Part shown: piece after piece, positions 55,801 through 64,000 of the stretch
How positions within the stretch are numbered: the stretch's first letter is position 1
Layout of the letters: each line of letters begins with the position of its first letter
Assembly (NCBI RefSeq): GCF_036884275.1
Contig: NZ_CP145607.1
Location: 1,537,001-1,601,000 of the forward strand
Length of the DNA stretch: 64,000 nt
Direction of reading: 5' to 3'
Source of the DNA: Sphingomonas kaistensis
Lineage (GTDB): Bacteria; Pseudomonadota; Alphaproteobacteria; Sphingomonadales; Sphingomonadaceae
The notes under the pieces: model-generated
Told to the model about the DNA's origin: nothing
Seen by the model: only the letters and a program-made list of their open reading frames with translations
Database searches by the model: none
Made by a program: the position numbers and the translations under genes

Positions 55801-56649
55801 TCAACAACCGCTTGCCAGAAGCATCGCCCCGGTAATCCCGGAACCCGCGTCCAGGCGGGGGGCGATAATGCGATGTCTGTTTCCGCCCGGAAAGTAGCCG
55901 GCGTCCAATTCCATGCATCTGGCGACGATCCGGTCGTGGAGGGCCGGCGTTGCAAGAACGCCGCCGCCAACGACGATGACCTCCACCGACGTCGCGGCAA
56001 ACAGGGTATGGCAGGTTTGCGCCAGATAGTCGGCGATCAGGCCGTGCGCGGAATGGTAAGGGGGAAGATCGGAAAGCCTTGAGCCCCATCTGGCGATAAT
56101 GGCGGGTCCGCTTGCCAACCCTTCGAGGCAATCGCCGTGAAAGGGGCAGATCCCTGCAAAACCGTTGTCGCCGGCCGGGCGACGGGGTCGGTAATGACCC
56201 ATCTCCGGATGGGCCGCCCCGTGGACGCAGCGTCCATCGATGAGCAGTCCGACGCCGATACCGGTTCCCACGGTCATATAGGCCAGCGACGAGACGCTGC
56301 CGTCGGCATTCGCTTCGGCAAGCGCTGCGGCGTTGACGTCGGTCTCCACCGCTACCGGCACGCCAAGCTTGTCTTCCAGCGCTCCGGCGAAATCGAAGCC
56401 GCTCCACCCGGGCTTCGGTGTTTGCAGGATATGGCCCCAGTCGGGCCGCGAACGGTCAAGCCCGACCGGCCCGAAGGTCGCGAGCCCCACCGCCGCCACC
56501 GCCGGCTGCGAGGCGAACCAAGCAAGAATGTCCGCGATCGTCTCGTCGGGGCTGCGGGTCGGCACGATGTGCATCGCGTCGATGCGCCCGGGCTCCGGTC
56601 CCACGGCGAGCACGCATTTGGTGCCGCCAGCTTCGATTCCACCAATCAT
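55801..56649 (-). CDS. ROK-family fructokinase
   Basis: A 282-residue sugar kinase. The start MIGGIEAGGTKCVLAVG is the ATP-binding phosphate 1 motif of ROK kinases, ETDVNAAALAEA is the substrate region, and HPEMGHYRPRR with CPFHGDCLEGLASG is the zinc-containing ROK signature of fructokinases. It phosphorylates fructose after sucrose or fructan cleavage. It overlaps the GH68 gene stop (ATGA at 56646-56649), so the two are translationally coupled. Confidence 0.88.
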   Translation of the reverse strand: MIGGIEAGGTKCVLAVGPEPGRIDAMHIVPTRSPDETIADILAWFASQPAVAAVGLATFGPVGLDRSRPDWGHILQTPKPGWSGFDFAGALEDKLGVPVAVETDVNAAALAEANADGSVSSLAYMTVGTGIGVGLLIDGRCVHGAAHPEMGHYRPRRPAGDNGFAGICPFHGDCLEGLASGPAIIARWGSRLSDLPPYHSAHGLIADYLAQTCHTLFAATSVEVIVVGGGVLATPALHDRIVARCMELDAGYFPGGNRHRIIAPRLDAGSGITGAMLLASGC

Positions 56650-57719
56650 GTCGTCGATGAAGCCAGTCGCACGTTTTCGCCGGCAAAGTCGAGCTGCATC
56701 AGCGGGGCTGGGGCGCCGGCGAACCCATGACCCGCGCGATCGTCGACGAAACTCGCGACGATGCCTTCGGCGCTGACGAACCAGCTGTAGGACCAACTTG
56801 GGTCGCTCTCCGGATTGGCGAGCACGAGACCGCCTCCGTTGAGTGGCCGCCACGGGCCCGACAAATGCTCGGCGACCATGCCGTACAATCCGGTGGGTCC
56901 AGCCGTGAGGTCGGGCGCGAAGGTGGCGCGCTGGGTGACCCAGAACAGGAAGTAGCGACCGTTGCGGAAGACCATGTGCGCCCGCTCGAGTTCGTTGTTC
57001 ACCGCGTCGGCATGGACGAGCGGCGGCAGGAGCGCCCAGCCGTCGGCGTCGCGCCGGGCGATCCCGACCGCTCCGTTATAGGGTGACGACGTCGCCGCCA
57101 GCGAGGCGGTGAAGATGAGGTAATCGTGGCCGCCGATTGGATCGCGGAAGAAGGCCGGATCGCGAAACGCCTTGATCCGGCCGGGCTCGCCCTCGTGCGC
57201 GTCGGCAGCGCAATATTCGGGCGTCAGGCCGACGATCGACGGCCGAGGCCGAGTCCACTCGCCGATCGTGCCGTCGGCGCCCACCGGAGCACTCGCTTCG
57301 AACAGGCGCTGCTGGTAGCCCCCCGGGCGCTCGGCGATGCCCGCCCCCGTGAAGAACAAGGTCAGCCGGCCGCCGTCGAACAAGGCGGAACCCGCCCATT
57401 CGCGTTCGTACGGTCGCGACTGAGGTGGCAAGACGGCGCCGCGATCGATCCAAGTGCCTTCGTTTCGCTCCAGCCAGCGGATTTCGGCCTCGAAGTGGCG
57501 ACGACCGGGATCGCCTCCATCGGTCGCGGAGAGCGCCATCCACATCTCGCGCCCGCCGAGCCTGGCGACCGTGCCGTCGGCGGCCTGCACCGGCCACATG
57601 TCCCAATAATAACGATGCTCGCCCCCAGTTGGGCGGGTCACATGTACGCTGAGAGGTACGGTGGCCGCTTCGGCAGGTCTGATCGCGGCCACGTGGGCCG
57701 GGGTCCATGCGCTGGTCAC
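56646..57719 (-). CDS. GH68 levansucrase/invertase-type enzyme
   Basis: A 357-residue glycoside hydrolase family 68 enzyme. The catalytic triad can be placed: nucleophile D40 in WDMWPVQ, transition-state stabiliser D187 in FRDPAFF, and acid/base E245 in NELERAHMV; EWAGSALF near 107 is also conserved. It cleaves sucrose and either hydrolyses it or builds fructan. It is shorter than classical levansucrases (about 415-470) and starts MTSAWTPAHVAAIRPAE with no signal peptide, so it may act in the cytoplasm, or export may be by another route. It is coupled to the fructokinase gene by ATGA and lies downstream of a TonB-dependent receptor gene. Confidence 0.88.
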   Translation of the reverse strand: MTSAWTPAHVAAIRPAEAATVPLSVHVTRPTGGEHRYYWDMWPVQAADGTVARLGGREMWMALSATDGGDPGRRHFEAEIRWLERNEGTWIDRGAVLPPQSRPYEREWAGSALFDGGRLTLFFTGAGIAERPGGYQQRLFEASAPVGADGTIGEWTRPRPSIVGLTPEYCAADAHEGEPGRIKAFRDPAFFRDPIGGHDYLIFTASLAATSSPYNGAVGIARRDADGWALLPPLVHADAVNNELERAHMVFRNGRYFLFWVTQRATFAPDLTAGPTGLYGMVAEHLSGPWRPLNGGGLVLANPESDPSWSYSWFVSAEGIVASFVDDRAGHGFAGAPAPLMQLDFAGENVRLASSTT

Positions 57720-57794
57720 TTTCGATCCTCGAATGGACGAACAGGAAGACGTTACGGCCCGGCTCTGCGAGGGCAGTGCCGGGCCAGGCGTTGC

Positions 57795-60253
57795 TTAGAA
57801 ATCGAAGCGGACCGACGCCGACACGGTCCGTCCGTTGATCGAACGGGCGCGAACGATTCCTCCGGTCGGGATCGATCCTTCTTCCGCTTCGGTAAAGCCC
57901 TTGGTGTTGAAGAGATTGTTGGCGTTCAGCGAGAAGGTCACGCCGTCGAACGGGCGTAGGTTGGCAAAGGCGTTCACCGCCGTGAAGCCGGGCAGGACCA
58001 GCTGATTGTTGTCCTGGGCATAACTGTCGGTTGTCCCGACCGCATTCAGGCCCAGGCCGAACAGCTTGCTGTCATAGGCCGCGGTCGCTGATAGATCCAG
58101 TCAGCCTGACGGCGCGGCGTGTTGCCGACATTGGCCGGGCTGATGTTGTCCCGGCTGATTTCGGCATCGGTGTAGGTCGCGCCGGCCGAAAGGCTGAACG
58201 GACCCATCCGGTACGCGCCTTCCAGTTCGATGCCGCGCGCCTTGTAGGCCCGGCTGAACACCGTCTGCGTGGTGGCTTCGTAATTCTCTTCCTCGGTGCG
58301 CGCGTCGAAGGCCGTCGCATAGAGGGAAAGCCCGCCCGCGCGATATTTGACGCCGATCTCCGCCTGCTTGACGAAATCGACCGCGACGGCCGAATTCAGC
58401 AACGCGCCCGTCGCCGGGTTGACGTTGTTGGAATTGAACAGGATCCGGTCGGCATTGACGCGACCGCCCTTGCTGTATCGTCCGAACACCGACAGCGAGT
58501 TGGTGAGGAGATAATTGGCGCCGATCGAATAGGAGACGTAATCGGTGTCGTAATCGACCAGCGCGGCGCCGGTCGTGGGCAGCACGCTGACCAATGTTTC
58601 CGCCCTGTTGATGACGCCGTTGCCGTTGATGTCGCGTGTCGTCAACGGGCCATCGCCGAAGGTCCGGCCTTCGGCGTGGCTGAAATCGAAGCGCACGCTG
58701 CCGTCGAGGGAGAGGCCGCCGAATTCTAGGCCGAGCGAGGCGAAGGGCGCCTTGGTCGTATATTGAAGATCATAGGATCGCCGGCAGCAATTGCCGAAGA
58801 AGGTCGCCCCGTAGCCGACGGTACCATTCTGCGTCTGCGCGACGCCGGCCGCATTGCGGACATCGAGAAGCACTGCGTTGCCGTTGCCTTCGACACTCAT
58901 CAGGTGCGACGTCCACAGCCAGGCGGTGTCGATGTCCTGCCGCGAGTAAAAGAGGCCGCCGGTCAGCGTTGCCTTGCCGCCGCCGACGTCGAAATCCGCT
59001 GTCGCGCGCAAGTCGTTGGTCAGATTGTCGAGGCTGTTGAGGCGGGTGTTGAAGGTGACGATGTTGGCGATCAGGCCGTTCCCGCCCAGCGCTGCCGGAT
59101 TGGCGACGGCCTGGCCGGCCAGAGGTCCGCTGGCGTAGAACAGCCGCGAGCCAGCGCCGCCGATCGCATCGGCCGCGGCCTGCGCGCCGGTCACGCTGCC
59201 GGGAAACGGCGAAACGAAGGCACCGCTGATGTCGGAATAGCGGAAGCGATTGGTGACGCTGAACGGGCCGACCCCGAATTGCGCTTCGATCCCGCCGGCG
59301 AGCACCTTGGGGTGCATGCCTTCATCGATATTGTAGGTCCGGACCTGGTTGTTCTGATCAAGCGTGGTGATCGGTGCGAAGTTGCGCGAATGCAGCGAGT
59401 CCGAGTTGATCGAGAAATTCGTGATGCTGGAATAGTCCGGGTCCGAATTGGTGCCGGTGACGCGGACGGGATTGGGCAGATAACCGACCGAATGGTCGTT
59501 CAGATATTTGCCGTAGATGCGGATATAGCCGCCATTGAATTTCTGGGTGATGTTGGCCTTGATCTGACCGCCGCGCGCGCCGTCGTAGCCGACGCTGCGG
59601 GGACCGTCCCCGATGTGGGTGAACCCGCCCAGATGAAAGGTGGTGTTGGGTCCGAGGCGGCCGCCATAGTCGAAGTCCGCACGATATTCGCGGTAATCCA
59701 GACCGGCCGTGACGCCGACCGATCCGCCTTCGCGCTCGCCGGTCTTGGAGATGAAGTTGACCACACCGCCGGGCGAATTTGACGCAAAGGTCGAGGCCGA
59801 TCCGCCGCGAACCGCTTCGACGCGGGAAATGTTGTAATCGGTGCGCAGGAAGATGTCGGCGTTGCCGAAGGTGATGTCGCCGAATTCGAGGATCGGCAGA
59901 CCATCTTCCTGCAATTGAAGGAATTTCGCACCGCCCGAGGCCACCGGCAGGCCGCGCACGGCGATGTTGGCATTGCCTTCGCCGCCCGAGCTTTCCGAGC
60001 GGATACCCGGGATCTGCCGGATCAATTCCGCCGAGGAGCGCGGCGCGAGATCGACGATTGCTTCGCTGTTGATCGAGCTGACCGACACCGAACTGTCGAG
60101 CACATTCTGGCCGCGGGCGACGGCGGTGATCACGATATCGGCTTGATCAGTGGCCGGAGGCACGTCGTCCGTCATGGTGGCGTCCTGCGCAAAAGCAGGC
60201 GTGGCGAGCGCCGATAGTGCAGCGCCGGCAATCAGGGCGTGACGAACTTTCAT
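57795..60253 (-). pseudogene. TonB-dependent receptor of a sucrose locus, one-base frameshift
   Basis: An outer-membrane receptor of about 819 residues if read through. It begins at ATG 60253 with a strong GGAGGAGAGG site, a signal peptide ending AFA, and a TonB box DIVITA near residue 35. The plug domain and beta-barrel follow. The frame ends prematurely at 58046 after QADWIYQ. The next frame continues without gap as TAAYDSKLFGLGLNAVG, and the C-terminus VSASVRFDF at 57795 is a perfect barrel end, so one base (likely a G) is missing near 58087. It is either a real inactivating deletion or a sequencing error. Context predicts uptake of sucrose or fructans. Confidence 0.85.
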
Positions 60254-60310
60254 GAACCTCTCCTCCAGAAACCACGTCGTGACGTCGATTCGAACCTAAA
60301 CCTAACTTCG

Positions 60311-60350
60311 CTGCAATCGTTTGCAACAAATTTCTTGCAAACGATTGCAG
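60311..60350. promoter_or_regulatory. Paired LacI-type operators in the divergent sucrose promoter region
   Basis: Arm CTGCAATCGTTTGCAA at 60311-60326 and its exact reverse complement TTGCAAACGATTGCAG at 60335-60350 flank 8 nt. Each arm is itself a near-palindromic TGCAAxCGxTTGCA-type LacI-family half pair. It lies between the TonB receptor gene (minus) and the transporter gene (plus), and a LacI repressor gene follows the transporter, so this is very likely its operator. Confidence 0.85.
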
Positions 60351-60421
60351 AAAGAGCCTTTTGGTGGCACGTATCGATTTCCGTTGTTGTGTTCGGGCAA
60401 CGGAACGGAGGAGCAGGGTTG

Positions 60422-61777
60422 ATGGAAGCTGCTGGAAAACCGCGTCTTTCACTGGCGCGGATCATCGAGATGAACATCGGTTTTTTCGGCCTTCAGTTCA
60501 GTTTCGGGCTCCAGCAAGCCAATATGGGGCCGATCTACGGGTTCCTGGGCGCGGACGAAGCCACCATGCCGCTGCTTTGGCTCGCCGGGCCGATGACCGG
60601 GCTGCTCGTGCAGCCCATTGTTGGCGCGCTGAGCGACCGTACCAACAGCCGCCTAGGACGGCGCACGCCCTATTTCCTGATCGGCGCGATCATCTGTTCG
60701 CTGTCGCTTTTCGCCATGCCCTATTCGCCGGCGCTATGGGTTGCAGCCTCGCTGCTCTGGATCCTTGATGCCGGTAACAACATCACGATGGAGCCCTACC
60801 GCGCTTATGTCTCTGATCGCCTTTCGCCGGACCAGAAGCCTGTCGGCTTTCTGACGCAAAGTGCCTTTACCGGCCTCGCCCAGACGCTGAGTTACCTGGC
60901 CCCGACGCTCCTGACGGCATTTGTGGCGAGGGACGTGCTCGATTCAAACGGGGTGCCGGTGATCGTGCGGGTGGCGTTCATCATCGGCGCCATCCTGTCG
61001 ATCAGCACGATCATATGGTCGGTCTGGCGGGTGCCCGAGCTGCCGCTCACCCAGGACGAGCAAGCCGAGCTTAAGGCACGACCTCTTTCGGCGCGATCCG
61101 CCATTTCCGATATCGTGGGCGCGATTCGCGAGATGCCAGCGCCGATGCGCCAGCTTGCGATCCCGATGCTCTGCCAATGGTATGCGATGTTCGTCTATTG
61201 GCAGTATATCGCCTTCGCGGTTGGTCGTTCGCTCTACGGCACCACCGATCCACAAAGCGCCGCCTTCCGCGAGGCGACACTAACATCGCAACAGATCGGC
61301 GCTTTCTACAATTTCATCGCTTTCGCCTCGGCCCTGGTGCTGATTCCGATCGTTCGCCGCCTCGGCGCCCGCCCGGTTCACGCCGCGTGCCTCGCAGCCT
61401 CCGGAGCGGCAATGCTGCTGATCCCCGGCATGGAAAGCAAAGTGGGACTGTTCGTGCTCATGCTCGGGATCGGGATCGGCTGGGCAGGCATGATGGGCAA
61501 TACCTATGTGATGCTGGCCGACGCCATTCCGCCCGCGCGGACGGGCATCTACATGGGCATCTTCAACATGTTCATCGTGATCCCGATGCTGATCGAAACG
61601 GTGACGATGCCGCTGATCTATCAGCCGGTACTAGGAGGCGATCCGCGCAATGCGCTGATGATGGGCGGCGCCCTGATGCTGTTGGGCGCGGTTGCGACCT
61701 TGTTCGTGCAAGCCGGCGGCAGGCCTGAACGGGCGTCCGGATCGGGCAATCTGGCTTCGGCTATTCCCAGCCACTGA
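60422..61777 (+). CDS. MFS sucrose-type transporter (SuxC/GPH-like)
   Basis: A 451-residue inner-membrane carrier with about twelve hydrophobic segments. The loop after segment 2 reads [18 protein letters not shown], which resembles the SD-x-C-x-SR-x-GRR motif of plant and bacterial sucrose:proton symporters; [15 protein letters not shown] is a further family mark. ATG 60422 has GGAGGAGCAGG upstream. It is likely to import sucrose that passed the outer membrane through the TonB receptor. It is followed at 22 bp by the LacI-family regulator in the same operon. Confidence 0.85.
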   Translation: MEAAGKPRLSLARIIEMNIGFFGLQFSFGLQQANMGPIYGFLGADEATMPLLWLAGPMTGLLVQPIVGALSDRTNSRLGRRTPYFLIGAIICSLSLFAMPYSPALWVAASLLWILDAGNNITMEPYRAYVSDRLSPDQKPVGFLTQSAFTGLAQTLSYLAPTLLTAFVARDVLDSNGVPVIVRVAFIIGAILSISTIIWSVWRVPELPLTQDEQAELKARPLSARSAISDIVGAIREMPAPMRQLAIPMLCQWYAMFVYWQYIAFAVGRSLYGTTDPQSAAFREATLTSQQIGAFYNFIAFASALVLIPIVRRLGARPVHAACLAASGAAMLLIPGMESKVGLFVLMLGIGIGWAGMMGNTYVMLADAIPPARTGIYMGIFNMFIVIPMLIETVTMPLIYQPVLGGDPRNALMMGGALMLLGAVATLFVQAGGRPERASGSGNLASAIPSH

Positions 61778-61798
61778 CGGCGTGGTATCGCCGCCGCG

Positions 61799-62827
61799 AT
61801 GAGCGCGAAACTTGCCACGATGGGCCGTCCTGCGGTCCGTACGCTCAGCGATCTGGCGCGGATCGCTGGTGTGTCGGCGGGAACCGTCAGCCGCGCGCTG
61901 GCGGGCAACAGCCTCGTGAATACCGAAACGCGGGAGCGGATCGTCGCCCTGGCCCGCGAGCACGGATTTCGCCCCAACCAGATGGCAAGCAGCTTGCGCC
62001 GGCAAAAGACCGACGTCATCGGTATCGCCATCCCGCTCGGCCACGATCAGCGTCAGCAGATCTCCGACACCTTTTTCATGACGCTTCTGGGGCATCTCGC
62101 CGACGCGCTGACCGAACGCGGCTATGATCTGCGCCTGCGGCGGGTCATTCCCGAGCGTGATGCCGATTGGCTCGACCGATTTATCGGATCGGGGATGATC
62201 GATGGGATCCTGGTGATCGGCCAATCGGATCAGTTCGACCGCATCGAAGCCGTGGCCGACGGCTATCTACCAATGGTCGTGTGGGGCAATTATTCCGAAG
62301 GCCAGCGTCACTGCGTCGTCGGATCGGACAACAGGCTAGGCGGCAGGCTTGCGGCCGAGCGATTGATCGCCGGGGGCGCGCGGCACATCTACTTCCTGGG
62401 CGACACGTCGGCAGTCGAATTCGCCGCCCGCTATGCCGGCGCGGCTGAGGCGGCGGAACGGATGGGGGTCGCCATCACCCCGCTGATGAGCCATCTGTCC
62501 AGCGATCGCCTTGAAGCCGAAGTGGCCGCCAACCTTGATCGCGATTTCGTAACTGGCGATGCGATCTTTGCGGCGACTGACAGCATCGCGATGGCTTGCC
62601 TGGCACGGCTCAAGGCCAATGGCATCGTCGTGCCCGATCAGATGCCGGTGCTGGGGTTCGACGATCTTCCGTTGGCGAGCCAGACGTCGCCGCCCCTCAC
62701 GACCATCCGGCAGGACATCCGCGCCGGTGCCTTCGCCATGGTCGACCTGCTCGTCCGCCGTCTTGCCGGCGAAGTTACCGAAAGCGTGGTCATGCCGCCG
62801 CGCCTGATCGTCCGCGGGACGGCCTGA
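61799..62827 (+). CDS. LacI-family transcriptional repressor of the sucrose locus
   Basis: A 342-residue regulator. The N-terminal helix-turn-helix is LSDLARIAGVSAGTVSRALAG (residues 16-36), with the hinge helix PNQMASSLRRQK. The periplasmic-binding-like effector domain reads DVIGIAIPLG, YFLGDTSAVEFAARYAG, IFAATDSIAMACLARL and LGFDDLPLASQTSPPLTTIRQ. It likely binds the paired operator at 60311-60350 and releases it in the presence of a sugar such as sucrose or fructose; neither effector nor target can be confirmed from sequence. Confidence 0.9.
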   Translation: MSAKLATMGRPAVRTLSDLARIAGVSAGTVSRALAGNSLVNTETRERIVALAREHGFRPNQMASSLRRQKTDVIGIAIPLGHDQRQQISDTFFMTLLGHLADALTERGYDLRLRRVIPERDADWLDRFIGSGMIDGILVIGQSDQFDRIEAVADGYLPMVVWGNYSEGQRHCVVGSDNRLGGRLAAERLIAGGARHIYFLGDTSAVEFAARYAGAAEAAERMGVAITPLMSHLSSDRLEAEVAANLDRDFVTGDAIFAATDSIAMACLARLKANGIVVPDQMPVLGFDDLPLASQTSPPLTTIRQDIRAGAFAMVDLLVRRLAGEVTESVVMPPRLIVRGTA

Positions 62828-63005
62828 GATTGATGGATAGCGTCCAAGTCTCGGCGGGCTGAGCTCACCCCCACGAGTTCGCCGCGAGGCGACAGCATCG
62901 CGCATCGTTGCCGACACCATGGACCTTGGGCCACGCGCCGGAACAAGTCGCGCAAGAGGGCCGTTCGGGAGAGATAGACCTCTTCTATTTGCAGGCGACT
63001 CCAGC

Positions 63006-63908
63006 ATGGCTACCCGTTTCCGTTCGACCCTGTCCGGATCGCAATTTTTCAATGACGTCTTCCAGCGCGCGCTGAGCCAGTGGAATCGCGACCGGCTTGC
63101 GCCGCAGTTTCCGGGTGAGCGCGCCGCTGGACGGATCGATCGCGACGCGCGGATGATGCGGCTCGAACTCGGCTTTCTCGAGGATCTTCGGGCCGAGGTG
63201 ATGGACGAAGCCGCCACGGCGCCGACCGATGCCGACGGGTTCATTGAATGGTTCGAAGCGCTCGAAGAGCAAGGTCCCGGGCAGCATGATCGCCTGTTCG
63301 ATTGGCTGGAAACCGACGCCACCGTCGACGATCTCAAACTATTTCTGACGCAGGAAGCAGCGGGCGAAGCCGGGTTCGACGATCTCGTCGCGATGACCCA
63401 GGTCCGGTTACCGACGCGGCCCAAGATGGAGCTTGCTCGCAACTATTGGGACGAGATGGGGCGCGGCAATCCCAAGGGGATGCACGGCCCGATGCTCGAC
63501 TATGTGGTGGAGGCGCTGGAATTGACGCCCGCAATCGAGACCACCTGCTGGGAGAGCCTTGCGCTCGCCAATGCGATGACCGCGATGGCCTCGAACCGCA
63601 GCTATGCCTGGCATAGTGTCGGCGCGCTCGGTGCCATCGAACTGACCGCGCCGGCGCGGTCGGCGGCGGTGTCGAAGACGATGCGGCGGCTTGGCTTCGA
63701 TGCGAAGCTGCGGCGCTATTTCGATCTCCACGCCGTGCTCGACATCAAGCATAGCGAAGAATGGAACAAGGAAGCCATCCGTCCGGCGGTCGAGGATGCG
63801 GCCGAGGGCCCGGCGCGGGCGCGGGCGATGGCCGAGGGCGCGTTGATGCGCCTGAAGTGCGGCGAGCGCTGCTTTGACCGGTACCGGGAGTTGCTGGGCG
63901 TCGCCTGA
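63006..63908 (+). CDS. Iron-containing redox enzyme family protein (heme-oxygenase-like diiron fold)
   Basis: A 300-residue helical protein. It has Glu/His-rich helices that fit the diiron sites of the heme-oxygenase-like (HDO) superfamily: LTQEAAGEAGFDDL, KMELARNYWDEMGRG followed by GMHGPMLDYVVEAL, and a His/Asp pair in YFDLHAVLDIKHSEEW. Members of this superfamily do C-C fragmentations, N-oxygenations and other oxidations; the reaction here is unknown. No neighbour reveals its partner, as the gap to the LacI gene is 178 bp and the next gene is only partly visible. Confidence 0.75.
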   Translation: MATRFRSTLSGSQFFNDVFQRALSQWNRDRLAPQFPGERAAGRIDRDARMMRLELGFLEDLRAEVMDEAATAPTDADGFIEWFEALEEQGPGQHDRLFDWLETDATVDDLKLFLTQEAAGEAGFDDLVAMTQVRLPTRPKMELARNYWDEMGRGNPKGMHGPMLDYVVEALELTPAIETTCWESLALANAMTAMASNRSYAWHSVGALGAIELTAPARSAAVSKTMRRLGFDAKLRRYFDLHAVLDIKHSEEWNKEAIRPAVEDAAEGPARARAMAEGALMRLKCGERCFDRYRELLGVA

Positions 63909-63917
63909 CCGCGGGAC

Positions 63918-63943
63918 GGGGCGCTTGTCTTGCGGGCCGCCCC
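63918..63943 (+). terminator. Possible terminator hairpin
   Basis: Arms GGGGCG at 63918-63923 and CGCCCC at 63938-63943 lie just after the diiron-protein gene. The stem is short and there is no U-tract. Confidence 0.35.
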
Positions 63944-63959
63944 TGCTACCCGCGTGCCC

Positions 63960-64000
63960 ATGACCTTTTCCTCCGAACCGCTAGCCGCCCTGCTCCAGGA
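63960..64000 (+). CDS. Start of a gene cut by the right edge
   Basis: ATG 63960 opens a frame MTFSSEPLAALLQ that stays open to the window end (13 codons). No function can be assigned, and the start is unproven. It follows the diiron gene on the same strand. Confidence 0.4.
   Translation, partial: MTFSSEPLAALLQ

Overview
The window looks like a chromosomal segment of a GC-rich alphaproteobacterium of the sphingomonad group (Sphingomonadaceae). The inference rests on high GC with C/G at third positions and on family content: a low-complexity protein with a DUF2171-like domain, a DUF4893-type lipoprotein, a small NDUFS4-like complex I subunit next to hrpB, PrsK/PrsR-type regulators, kpsC/kpsS-type capsule genes, several RTX proteins and a TonB-dependent receptor at a sucrose locus. 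Species cannot be read from the sequence alone. There is no prophage, IS element, CRISPR array, rRNA or replication origin that I could support. Two tRNA genes are present.

Layout. (1) 1-4731: surface polysaccharide genes (a glycosyltransferase cut by the left edge, KpsC-like and KpsS-like proteins, a methyltransferase). (2) 5053-15116: three genes for large, signal-peptide-less RTX proteins that share an almost identical C-terminal six-repeat FG-GAP module behind different front ends: a short unknown domain, three exact 939-bp tandem RTX units, and an M10 metalloprotease. A lone receiver protein lies between them. (3) 15548-18124: a full-length bacteriophytochrome fused to an HWE-type kinase and a receiver. 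(4) 18352-23435: more glycan genes (a methyltransferase/coiled-coil protein, a double glycosyltransferase, a second methyltransferase), an AT-rich gap with a possible gene remnant, and tRNA-Glu. (5) 23485-49386: mostly housekeeping and regulatory genes: wecB, NDUFS4-like subunit, hrpB, oxidoreductases, polyprenyl diphosphate synthase, a hybrid kinase, an OmpR/PhoP-type two-component pair, an ABC-F ATPase, prsR/prsK, an M20 hydrolase, 3-hydroxybutyrate dehydrogenase and a zinc metallopeptidase. Three dispersed inverted-repeat (REP-like) elements lie here. (6) 49587-55728: tRNA-Ala, an HscC-type Hsp70 with a translationally coupled J-domain-like membrane protein, then a less GC-rich aminotransferase/GMC-oxidoreductase pair. 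(7) 55801-62827: a sucrose/fructan locus: fructokinase, GH68 enzyme, frameshifted TonB receptor, sucrose-type MFS transporter and LacI repressor, with a perfect paired operator in the divergent promoter region. (8) 63006-64000: a heme-oxygenase-like diiron protein and the start of another gene.

The most noteworthy items are the RTX/FG-GAP trio with its exact 939-bp tandem repeat and shared C-terminus, the light-sensing kinase, the sucrose locus with double LacI operator and a one-base frameshift in its receptor, the HscC/J-like pair lacking a visible HPD motif, and the methyltransferase-coiled-coil protein sharing a short C-terminal domain with the neighbouring glycosyltransferase. Many genes start at TTG or GTG, so several starts given here differ from the longest open frame and were chosen by Shine-Dalgarno position and gene overlap.
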